Assembly (NCBI RefSeq): GCF_933775445.1
Contig: NC_065878.1
Span: 8,691,395-8,755,394 of the forward strand
Source of the DNA: Argentina anserina
Taxonomy: Eukaryota; Streptophyta; Magnoliopsida; Rosales; Rosaceae
Direction: 5' to 3'
DNA: 64,000 nucleotides
The notes under the pieces are model-generated. The model was not told where the DNA came from. It saw nothing but the letters and a program-made list of their open reading frames with translations, and ran no database searches. Numbering within the stretch: position 1 is the stretch's first letter; every line of letters starts with the position of its first letter. Made by a program: the position numbers and the translations under genes. Positions 55,113-64,000 of this stretch are shown here, piece by piece.

Positions 55113-57260
55113 AATTTGTAAACATAACTATTACAAAACAAGGATTATATGCTTCTCAGTTTCAAGTTAAATTATGTTTCAAAGTTAAAATGGTAGCACA
55201 AACAGGAGTACTAGTAGAGGCTGTTTTCGTCTTCAAAATAGTGTAGGAATACTATGCTACAATGCTCTAAAGCTTATCATGCAAAAATCACAGTAGCAAA
55301 AACCAATAAGAGCATGTACAACGAGATGCCATTAATAAGAGCATGCGAGTAGAAGAATTCATATGCTACTGTATAAATATTGATATTGGAATGAGATGAC
55401 ACTAATAAGAGCATGCAAGTAGAAGACTTCATATTCATCATCAACATGATCAAGTTTCTAATTTATTAATTACAGTTTTGAGGCATTAAAACACATATAA
55501 AAGGCAACAACTCCAAACTTGTTCCAATGTGGACATATACAAAAAGAAATCTCTACGTGTTTACCCTTATGAGCAATTAACTCACAACTTACAAGTCACT
55601 CTACACACAAGTGTTTCCCAATTGTGTGGGGGTCAAGATCATGCACATACACACACTCGAATTTGTGGAACTATTTCTCATTTTCTCATTTATAGAATCA
55701 AAGTACAACCTACAAATCTAGCATAGATCGTTACAAGTCTTTCCCCAAAGTCTCATGCTTTGACCTACAAACTATTTGAACATACTAACTAGCATGGAAG
55801 TTGACATCCCCAACTTCCCTAGGACAGACGGCATACATGCCTTAACTATATGTGTAGTAGACAGCCCCCACTACTAGGTTTATTAACTGCCAAGACGAGG
55901 TGTCATACTTTGGCAAGGCATGCAACTGCTTAAGTAACTTCCCCACAAATTGTGCACCAACTACCCTTGCATAACCTCCCCTCAACATGCGCCAACTGCC
56001 CTTGAATAACGGCCTACTAAGTAGCCAAGTAACCTCTCATAAAGCTCTTATAACTCTCTAGGTAACTGCCATTATCTTTGCTCTGCAACTGCTCCTGCTG
56101 ACGAGGCTAATATCCCCGCCTGGTGAGGCTAATCTGCCTGCACTGCCCTCTGCCACTGCTGCTCCTGGCAAGGCTAATATCCCTGCACGGATATGCATTG
56201 CTTTCAGGTCATCCTTGCCTGGGTCTGTGTTGCCTTCGGGGTCTCAGTCTGCTTGCGCTATTGCTGGTGAGGCTAATATGCATGCCTGCTAGCGAGGTTA
56301 TAAGCTCTGCACGGGTCTGCACTTGTTCTCCGTCTTGTTCCTACGCTCATACTCACTGCTTCAAGCTTCTCACGCATGGACAAGGTGCAAGGTGAAACCA
56401 TGCCCTACGCGCCCCTGTCTATAGCATTAGCGGGGGTGTAACACAAATCCACCACCATGGCAGACCTCAAACATAGATCCATCTTCCCTTTCCTCTTCAA
56501 AGACGCACCCACTCTCATATATTGAAACAAGGTTTCATAAATTGACACCCTACTTGGAAGAAAGATGGGGTTGGTATCCAATTTAACAAGGAGCCAAAAG
56601 TGGAAGAAAGATGGCATGGGGTTGATATTAAAATAAACAAGGAGCTAACTTGGGATTTGGGAACTCCATCTTCATCATTCTTCTCTAGTTCTCTTCATTT
56701 ATGGCTGACATAATTCCATCCGTTGGTGGAAGAACTTGTCTACAAACATAATTTCATCTTCCTATACATGTATTTCTTCCTAATCATAGCAGCCTCAGCC
56801 CTCCTCTTCTCGACATCATAATCTTGCTAGGTTACTTGCCATTCGAGGAGATGAAGTCTCAAGTCAGAAGACGAACCCAGAAGAAGACAACAAGAAGGCA
56901 CGAGACCAAAGGACATTTGAGGAAATAAGATGATTTTTCTGTCCACGTTACCAAACTAATAGAGATTTTAGATGGAAATGAACGGAGTAGATCAATTAGT
57001 CGAGAAATTGAGAGTTTAGGAAGTGATTGGTTGAAATTGAAACTCGAAGAAATAAACTGTCGAAACCCTTGAAATACAAGGAGTGACCAGTATTTTGTTT
57101 ATAAATAAACTGCTTCGCACATGCATTAAATGTGTAATAGGATTAGAATTATTTAATTTAAGAGTTTTTTTTAAGAAGTGACGAATTGTCATACAAGAAA
57201 AGAATGTAATGTACGAAACAACATAAATAAAACTTCCACTTCCTTTTCGGAAACGATGAT
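55113..57260. other. Intergenic with repetitive, LTR-like part; no gene seen
   Basis: At 55550-56420 there is a C-rich block with runs such as CAACTGCC and repeated GAGGCTAATATCC/GCAAGGCTAATATCC units, and a CACACACAC tract, reminiscent of the reverse complement of a copia LTR leader; ends and target duplication could not be found. A 90-codon frame at 56123-56395 follows from these repeats and is not convincing. The remainder is AT-rich. Confidence 0.4.
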
Positions 57261-60200
57261 TGTTACGACCCGAATCTTTTACGATTCGTGGCGATAATAG
57301 TTTGATCTTTTACTCGGAACGAGAGTCGTACTAAGTGTGACGACTCTAAAAGTTGAATTTTCGATGCGTAAGTTTTTCGGGAAAACCTCTTTCACGAAAG
57401 TCGTAGAGCTCGCCGATACGAATTCGTGGACATGCGGCACGCCTAAATTGGAGTTCGTAGAATCAAGAACGTATTTGGGCATTTTTGGAAATAAGTATAA
57501 ATAGGGGTAAAAATCCTGATTTGTTACGGTGCGATTTGAGCCATCGATTTTGATCGATTAATCTCAGCCATTTGATCTAATGGGCGGGATATATACACGG
57601 AGGAAGAGAAAGAAAAAAAAAAGGGGGGGGAACATATCGAGCTGCTCCCCGACGACCCAGAGCATCGCGCGCATCGCCGCGTCGTTCGCCGCCGTCAGGC
57701 CGTCTCCGGCCGGCGCACCGAAAGCATCGTGACCGCCTCCTCGTCGCCGTCCTCCCTATGGTCGTGCCTTGACCAATCGCCACCGGAGGAGGGAGAATCG
57801 CGGAAAGGAAGCTCAACCTGTTTTGAGTTTCATCGGAGACTTCGCAGCCTTTTCGGCGATTCCAACCACCATTGGATTTCTCCTGGTATTGTTCTTATTC
57901 TCCTCTCTGTGCTCTTCCTGTCCATGACTTTAGTTCATCCATTTGATTAAGGTTTGATCGATTTTGTATTTCTGGGTTTTCTTCTGCTCGTATGGTTCCT
58001 CGACGTCGGCGACGCTCGTGGCGCGATTTCATTCGTCCTTGTGTTCTGCATCTGAGTTTCAGGTGAATTAGAGGCTGATTTCCAGAGGGGATGGGTAAGA
58101 GGAAAAGCTTGGAGATGACTTTGTTATTATGAGTTCGTTAGAGAAAAGCTTTCGGCAAATTGAGGCCTGTAATGAATTAAGGTATCTTGAGGTTTTGGAG
58201 TTGATTACCATTCCAGTAATGGTTGTTTGATTAATTTGAAATATATGAGGTTGCGTGTATATGCCTCTTGTGTATGCATGTTTGCTGTACTGGGCTTTGT
58301 CGACTTCTTCTCCTACAGTTATCAATTAAGGTATAATTATATCCTTGGAATCAAAGTCGATTTCTCCGGCTTTGTGTATGGAAGTGAATGGTAAACTAGA
58401 ACTTCTTGGTCAATGTTTCTGTCAATTTGATATTGTGGGTAATTGACAGAAGTTGGACTATTTATATATTGAAAGTTCTGGGTTTCTTTGAAGTAGACTT
58501 GACTATTGCAAATTCTAGTAGAGAGCGTAATTCTGTCCAGTTGATTTAATTTGGAGGTTCCAATACATGACAGAAATTTTATATATCAAATTGGTTGATT
58601 AAAAGTGCAGTACTTGGTGTTTGGATCTTAAACCTTTGAGTTGTGGGTTAATTAGATTAGTTGTCCATTATTTGATAATTATATGCCATGGTTGTATCAA
58701 GTTGAGAAGATGGCAAAAGTACTGTGTTGTTGTTGTGGTTCCTGTACGTGAAGCCATGATCATAAGTTTGATCGTGGAATGTTGTTTTGTATATATCTTG
58801 TGCTAGTAATGTGTTGGTAAAGACGTTATGTATTATTGGGTGCACATAGTAAACTTACGGGTGTCCTAATAAGCTTAATTTATAAGTTGGCATTGTATTA
58901 TGCTGGTTATGAACGGAATTGGTCGATATTGCATTTTGATTAGTGTCTTGTAATTGGAACTAATTATAAAATGGACCAATGGATATATGGTTTGGTTGTG
59001 ACATGGTTGTGATTGGTCAAGTGTGTGGTTAACGTAAAGAAATATCGATTAGACGATTTGTTTCGTCGTGATTGCATAAATATGTACATAGTATGGTTAG
59101 AAAAACCATTTAAAACCAAATTTTAATTGATTAATTAAATTAAGTTAAACTTATAATTAATCAAAGATGAACATAGATTTGAGTTCTCCATAATGAGGGC
59201 TACAAGATCATATGTTTGTTTGTGTAATTTGGTTTGTGGGTGAATAAGAAATTGTCACTCAAAGATGGCTACTTAGAATGAGGGAAATGTATTTGTCCCA
59301 CATTGGAAAAGAGAATTGTTGAAAAAACTTTATATAGAATCCATTGTGTATGGATTGTAAAGTGTGTAAGTCCCCTTATATCCTCTCGCGTACGCGCAGG
59401 GGGGTGCAAATCCTAGGTCGCAAGGGAAACTCGTGTATGCCCGTTTGACTTGCGGACATGAATGCAACACCGAATTGAGGGTCGGAACGCGGATTCTTTT
59501 TGCATTTCCGAAAATTCGGTTATGACTTTTCAAATTCTCTTGACTGTTCAAATTCTTCTTTTGTAACAGCTAAGTTATTGTGTGTTATAGAGAATTATAA
59601 CAGAATTGAAATCAATGTTTGTAACATATGTAACTCATATATGTTATGATCTTTTGATTTATATAACAGCCATCTTATTAATTGCTGATTGCAAATCCTC
59701 ACAGTATAAATAGCCAACATCCTTTCATTGTAAAATCATTCCATTCGAAACACAATCCTCTCACACTCTCAAAATTCTTAGCTTTTCTATGGTGATAGAA
59801 AGAGGTACATTTCGAGTTCGTTGAAGGTTCTAGTTAGTAGTGCAACTTCCTAGAATCGTTTAGTCGTTATATCCTGGGTGTCAAGCGCCAAGCATCCTTG
59901 CACCCGTAGAGGAGGCGTAAACGTCTTAAGGACAGTGTGGTATCACACACGTCTCGACTACTTCTTCCATCATCAATCGTTCGGTATTTTGGTTGAATTC
60001 CTTTTCGTGTTCTTAGTTTCTGATTTATAATTATTTATAATTCAACTTATTAAATTATATATGCAATATATCACTGTTTTATAACAGATAGTATGTCAAC
60101 GACTATTTGTCGGACTTTAGGGACTCCAGTTACTTGAGGAACATAGATGGAAAGTTCTTGACTCGCTGAGAGCGAGGGAAAACATTGGAATCCAGGTAGG

Positions 60201-60433
60201 GATTCATTATTTATCTCGATTAGTGTTTTCCGTAATTTATTTATAAAATGGTGTTTACCTTACTAAGTTGAACTACGAATGGCTTGATCCCTCGTAGAGG
60301 GTACGTAGGCAGCCCAAACAAGGTTTGGGTGCAGTCACAATTATTTTAGATTAGATTTCGGTTTGCTGTTTTAATTTGGTTTTAATTTGATTTTCAGTGC
60401 GTAATTAGGTTAGTTTTGGGACGGGTCGTCTCA
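57261..60433 (+). mobile_element. Large solo LTR (3.17 kb), Ty3-type
   Basis: It begins TGTTACGACCC and ends GGGTCGTCTCA; the ends are near-inverted repeats and TG...CA. Flanks are ATGAT (57256-57260) and ACGAT (60434-60438), a 4/5 match. The first 250 bp resemble the other Ty3 LTRs here: TTCACGAAAGTCGTAGAGCT, then ATACGAATTCGTGGACATGC, then a TATA box and a GC-rich leader (57600-57960). The last part (60290-60350) has GAGGGTACGTAGGCAGCCC, a motif common near the 3' end of plant Ty3 LTRs. No internal domains follow, so it is a solo LTR. TATAAATAGCC at 59705 could be a second internal promoter. Confidence 0.78.
57490..57506 (+). promoter_or_regulatory. LTR core promoter (TATA box)
   Basis: GTATAAATAGG, about 236 bp into the LTR, is preceded by TTTTTGGAAATAA and followed about 100 bp later by a GC-rich leader. 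The arrangement matches the other three large LTRs. Confidence 0.5.
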
Positions 60434-61340
60434 ACGATAATTAAGAGTTTGTGAAATAAAAACTCCTAGTAAACTAGAAAACTAAAACTAGAAACTAACA
60501 TCTTACTACTAAGTCTGCAGTCGGTCCAAAAGTAAGCAGTAACAATGCCCTATTAGCACAGCTAACTTATTTCAAGTAACTAGAATCTTAGATTTGGACT
60601 TCTGATCAAACATAATAGAAATCCAAATCCACCAAGACCATCCACTAGGATCCCATATCTCAACCCACGAGTGCGTGAGCCTAAAAAGAACAAAATCGGG
60701 TCCAAGCGTAAACCAAATCCAAGCCCACACAAATGTGGTTGCGACACTAGACGACGGTGATCGATGACAGCGCCTCCACCCACCCAGCTAGCAGCAATGA
60801 ACACCAATCCCATCGGAAAAAACCTCCTCCTCAATCCCATGAAGGAAAGACGAGGTGTCGCCGACACAGCAAGGCCGCATCCCACAACTCTTGACATGGA
60901 ATCAGATTCCTTAGCCAAATCCGAGATCCGAGATCAAGCAATGTCTCTCGCCGATAAAGGACCATCTGTCTCAAATCACAAGGCACCAAGGTCTGTCCAA
61001 CCTGCAACCACCGCCAATATACTAGCTCTGGCAACCCTCGTCTCTCTTATGCCACCATAACAAGATAGAGAAGCCTCTGTTGATGCAAATTCTCATCACG
61101 CTGCACCCATCGTGGGCCTGGATCCCAAAGCCGGATTTGAGACCACTATGCTGCCTTCTCCAACCCTAGGCTGACCTTCGGCATAAACAGATTCACCCAC
61201 CTCCAAACCATGAGGATACCACGGCGAGGAGACGACCCTCGGAGACCCCAACATCATCGGGGAGCACCAAAGGAAGGGACGACCTTGGGAGAGTCGTCAA
61301 AGCAACACCGTGAAGAAATTTGGACTTCGGATGCCACGTG
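60434..61340. other. Gene-like GC-rich block, unidentified
   Basis: At about 60590-61320 the sequence is GC-balanced and open on both strands (98 codons at 60764-61060 plus; 112 codons at 60580-60918 minus), which is unusual for local intergenic DNA. I recognise no domain in either. It may be a fragment of a LINE, Helitron or captured gene. Confidence 0.3.
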
Positions 61341-61382
61341 GAACGAAACCCTAAATCCTAAATCCTAAACCCTAAACCCACT
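61341..61382 (+). repeat. Telomere-like CCCTAAA / TCCTAAA units
   Basis: About five units (AAACCCTAAATCCTAAATCC..AAACCCTAAACCC) in a row at the edge of the gene-like block. Short arrays like this occur in plant promoters (telo-boxes) and at repaired breaks. Confidence 0.6.
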
Positions 61383-61830
61383 ACGATTATGTTGCTTTAA
61401 ACTTGTTTTTAGTTTGAAGCAACATAAGAAGGTGTAATGCAGTCGGGCATACCAAGCGTGCACTTAAGTGAACTAACTCGACAACGAGCAATCGATCTTA
61501 CACTCAACCACTCCAAACGCAGGTTAGGATCTAAATTAATCTACCAACACCCAAATTGCATATAGGCTATAATCTTTTCAACAAATCATATCTCAATGAC
61601 CCTCTTTTGTGCAAACATCTTAATCTACAACCAAAACGCATGTTTATGATGATATTCTAGAATTGGTATTTTCTTTTTCTTATCTGACAAATAAATAAAA
61701 ATCCCCAAAAAATTGAAAATGGAAACATGGAAATAGAAATTTCTCTCATTCAGCAGTCGGTTTCTCGATGGGCAACAACGCCTCTCTTCCCTGAACCGCA
61801 TCCCGCCACCGCCCTCAAAACCTTCCCCTA

Positions 61831-61839
61831 AAACCCTAA
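61831..61839 (+). promoter_or_regulatory. Telo-box (AAACCCTAA) in the 5' leader
   Basis: AAACCCTAA lies 16 bases before the start codon of the pyrophosphokinase gene. Telo-boxes are often found near the 5' ends of plant genes active in dividing cells; a role here is inferred. Confidence 0.45.
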
Positions 61840-61854
61840 CACACCTCACCCGAA

Positions 61855-64000
61855 ATGGCCTCGCTCCTCCACACATCGCCTCTCTCTTCTCGCACTCTCC
61901 TCCCTACTAACCCCTCTCCCTCTTCCTCCTCCCCAATCCCATGCCCCAAACGCTTCGTAAGCTCTCTCTCTCTCTCCTCCTCCTCTCCTCTCCTCACTTC
62001 AATTCGAGTATGTAACTATGAATATCTCCTCACTGATTTGTTTTTGCTGTGGGGTTTTTTTAGCGGTGTAGTGTGGGGGAGCCTCTGAGGTACGCGAACG
62101 GGAGGCCGAGCGTTCCGATTCTCCGGAGCGACGAGGTGCTGCCGAACTTCCTGACGAGGACGAGTCCGGTGGTGAATGCAGCCGGCAAGGATGACACCAG
62201 GCTCAGGATATTCTCTGGGACTGCGAACCCGGCGCTCTCTCAGGTATACTTTTTACATTTTCGGCAAGTTTTGTGGTTTTGAATTGTTCTAATAGGAATT
62301 ACTGTGAGGTTGTATTGGTGAGGGAGGCATGTGAGTGCTTGTTTTGATGTTATTGTGACTTGTGTGTGATAATGTAGGGATGAGATCGCGGTAGGTTGAT
62401 TAGACGGTGGGATGTAAAATTTAAAAGATCTGATGTGGTTGTTAGTGAACAAAGAGTGTTGAAAATATAACTAATGATCAGGTGCCGAACCGAGTAAGAC
62501 TTATGTAGGATGAAAATAAACAAGACATAATGAGATAATTTATGATCAGAATTCATGTGGCTGGATTCTGGTGTAAGGAGACTCGGGTCTGGTTGATTTA
62601 GAAAGGGGAATGATGATGTTGGAGGCTGTGTGGTTTTGATATATTTGTTTATAGACTTGGTACATGTTTATGTAGAGAGGGAGGGGTGGTTTGAATTCAT
62701 TTTATTTTCTTTCTTGATGGTTTTTACTTGGCAATTGACTTGTTATCTTTTTTATTTTTATTTTCTGGTGGAGAATGGGAAGCAAGTGAATCGTGGCAGG
62801 CCCAAGTTTTTCAATTTTATTTAGTTAAGATCTGTGTAGGTCACCCTTGCACAAAGAATGAAATAGAAGGCGGTTATATCATATGGGAAATTGAGTATGT
62901 TGCGGGAACTCTAAACCCTAAACCTTTGCAAACTATTATATCTCTATGATGCTGAAAATTTGCCCTTTTAAATAGAAACCAGGATTTTCCATAAGAGAAG
63001 TTTATTGTGATGTACTTTCCTGCTTTATTAAATTTGATTTTCAGTGTGGTCATTTTGTGAGTTTGAATGACAAAACCTAGTTGAAAATAAGGTCTCAAGA
63101 ATAATAATAAGATAAAAAAATTAGAATTAGTTGAAGAGGGTAGCTAGTGTATCTGTTCAGATTGTGAATATTGATCCCAGTTTATTAAATGTTGAGATGT
63201 AAGGAAGATGAAAAAGCTAAGATGGATGATCCAAATTTCCAACATTGTAGGGACATTTTGGGTGATACCTCCTACTGATAATAGTGCGAATGGTTGTGTG
63301 GATTGTAGGATCTCATTACTAAAAAAGACTGTTTAAGATAGACTGTAAAATAACAAGTGACTGATCAAGACTTACATGGGATAATTGATACTAATAGATC
63401 TGCGAAGATCTAATAGCATAACGTTCTACTAGATTGAAATGTAGAATAAGAATTCATGCAGCCTGAATTCTATATACGAAGATTTTTTTTTTCAGTATAA
63501 GGTAGATTATTAAAATGGGCAGAAGCGGGATTTCTGAATCCACTTCTTTTTCTTTTCCCACTTTTTTTTTTCAATATTTAATGCTCAAGACCTGATTTTT
63601 ACTTGACTTTTGTCATTTTCACTGTAGCTCACTGTGTTACATGAATATGTAGCCTCCTTTGTCATGGATCTGAATTTCCGATGTTTCCATGGAAAAAACA
63701 ACTAAAAATGAGTCCATTTGGCCCTTTGTCTTCTGGTGTGGTTATGTTTGAAAAAGCTAATTCTAGAAGTATCAAGAAAATGCTTTCCATCCTGAAATTT
63801 ATAGTTCAGAATACCTAATGCAGTTGGGTAAATGTTGGAATTTTTGTAGAATTCTTCTTGTTCATGCTTTTAGCTAGACTGGTTGACATGAGGGATGATG
63901 TTTTTGTCCTTGGTTGGGTTTTAAAGAAAACATGTTTAACATAGACTGAATAAGTTATATATGTCCCAGGTCATTCCCGTCAAAGCAAACATTATAAATT
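61855..64000 (+). CDS. PRS: Ribose-phosphate pyrophosphokinase, plastid type (5' part only)
   Basis: Exon 1 is 61855-61956 (34 codons) and exon 2 is 62064-62243 (60 codons); both introns are in phase 0, with GTAAGC and GTATAC donors and a TTTTTTTAG acceptor. The protein begins MASLLHTSPLSSRTLLPT, Ser/Pro/Thr-rich and lacking acidic residues, a typical chloroplast transit peptide. It continues with VPILRSDEVLPNFL, then DDTRLRIFSGTANPALSQ, the conserved N-terminus of plant PRPP synthetase 1/2. The enzyme makes phosphoribosyl pyrophosphate from ribose 5-phosphate and ATP for purine, pyrimidine, NAD, His and Trp synthesis. The next exon (ATP-binding and catalytic parts) is not found in 62244-64000, so intron 2 exceeds 1.75 kb and the gene runs off the window. 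The leader is CT/CCCTAA-rich. Confidence 0.92.
62244..64000 (+). other. Intron 2 of the pyrophosphokinase gene
   Basis: AT-rich, T-rich on the sense strand, with no coding motif and no transposon ends seen. The third exon, expected to start with the EIAYYMG-type motif known in the family, was searched for and is absent, so the intron continues past the window edge. Confidence 0.7.

Noticed and set aside
56123..56395. 90-codon Leu/Cys-rich frame as a secreted or membrane protein
   Set aside because: It comes from repeated GAGGCTAATATCC-type units and pyrimidine-rich DNA, with no start context or splice support.

Overview
This window is nuclear DNA of a eudicot plant, probably a rosid and possibly Rosaceae; the species cannot be fixed from the sequence alone. 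The grounds are AT-rich intergenic DNA, GT-AG introns, plant-specific protein families (DUF1005, a GYPP/GHGKFKHGK glycine-rich protein) and plant LTR-retrotransposon lineages. No bacterial or organellar features, tRNA, rRNA or CRISPR array were found.

Five host genes can be supported. (1) A tubulin-folding cofactor A gene on + (coding exons 16742-19044). (2) A DUF1005 gene on - (20975-22900), convergent with the first. (3) and (4) Two paralogous glycine-rich protein genes on - (35279-36462 and 48738-49902) with the same two-exon structure; the first carries an apparent 1-nt frameshift. (5) The 5' end of a plastid-type ribose-phosphate pyrophosphokinase gene on + (61855 to beyond the window). 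These are ordinary, largely unrelated housekeeping or structural genes, and nothing suggests a cluster with a shared pathway.

The rest is mostly mobile DNA. 0.7-10.9 kb: a solo LTR on -, then a decayed Tekay/Del-type Ty3 element on + whose 3' end contains an antisense gag piece from a different Ty3 lineage. 10.9-15.1 kb: tandem repeats and a nest of insertions, up to four deep (TIR element, then a GATATATCG-rich element, then a 1074-bp MULE with 9-bp target duplication, then a 214-bp solo LTR with 5-bp target duplication). 24.4-32.7 kb: MITEs, a 1057-bp TIR element with 8-bp target duplication, and two further GATATATCG elements. 37.8-40.4 kb: a solo LTR with a perfect 5-bp target duplication. 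41.3-44.4 kb: a CACTA-like non-autonomous element with gene-like cargo. 44.6-48.5 kb: a diverged A-B-C / A'-B'-C' duplication. 51.4-54.8 kb: a decayed Ty1/copia element with a perfect 5-bp target duplication. 57.3-60.4 kb: a 3.2-kb solo LTR.

No wholly new system is evident. The most notable patterns are the deep nesting at 11.8-14.5 kb, the shared layout of four large Ty3 LTRs (a TTCnnGAA palindrome, a TATA box about 240-320 bp in, then a GC-rich gene-like leader), the 19-bp junction repeat around an antisense gag insert, and the frameshifted versus intact GRP pair. All boundaries were read by eye; no alignment or database search was run.
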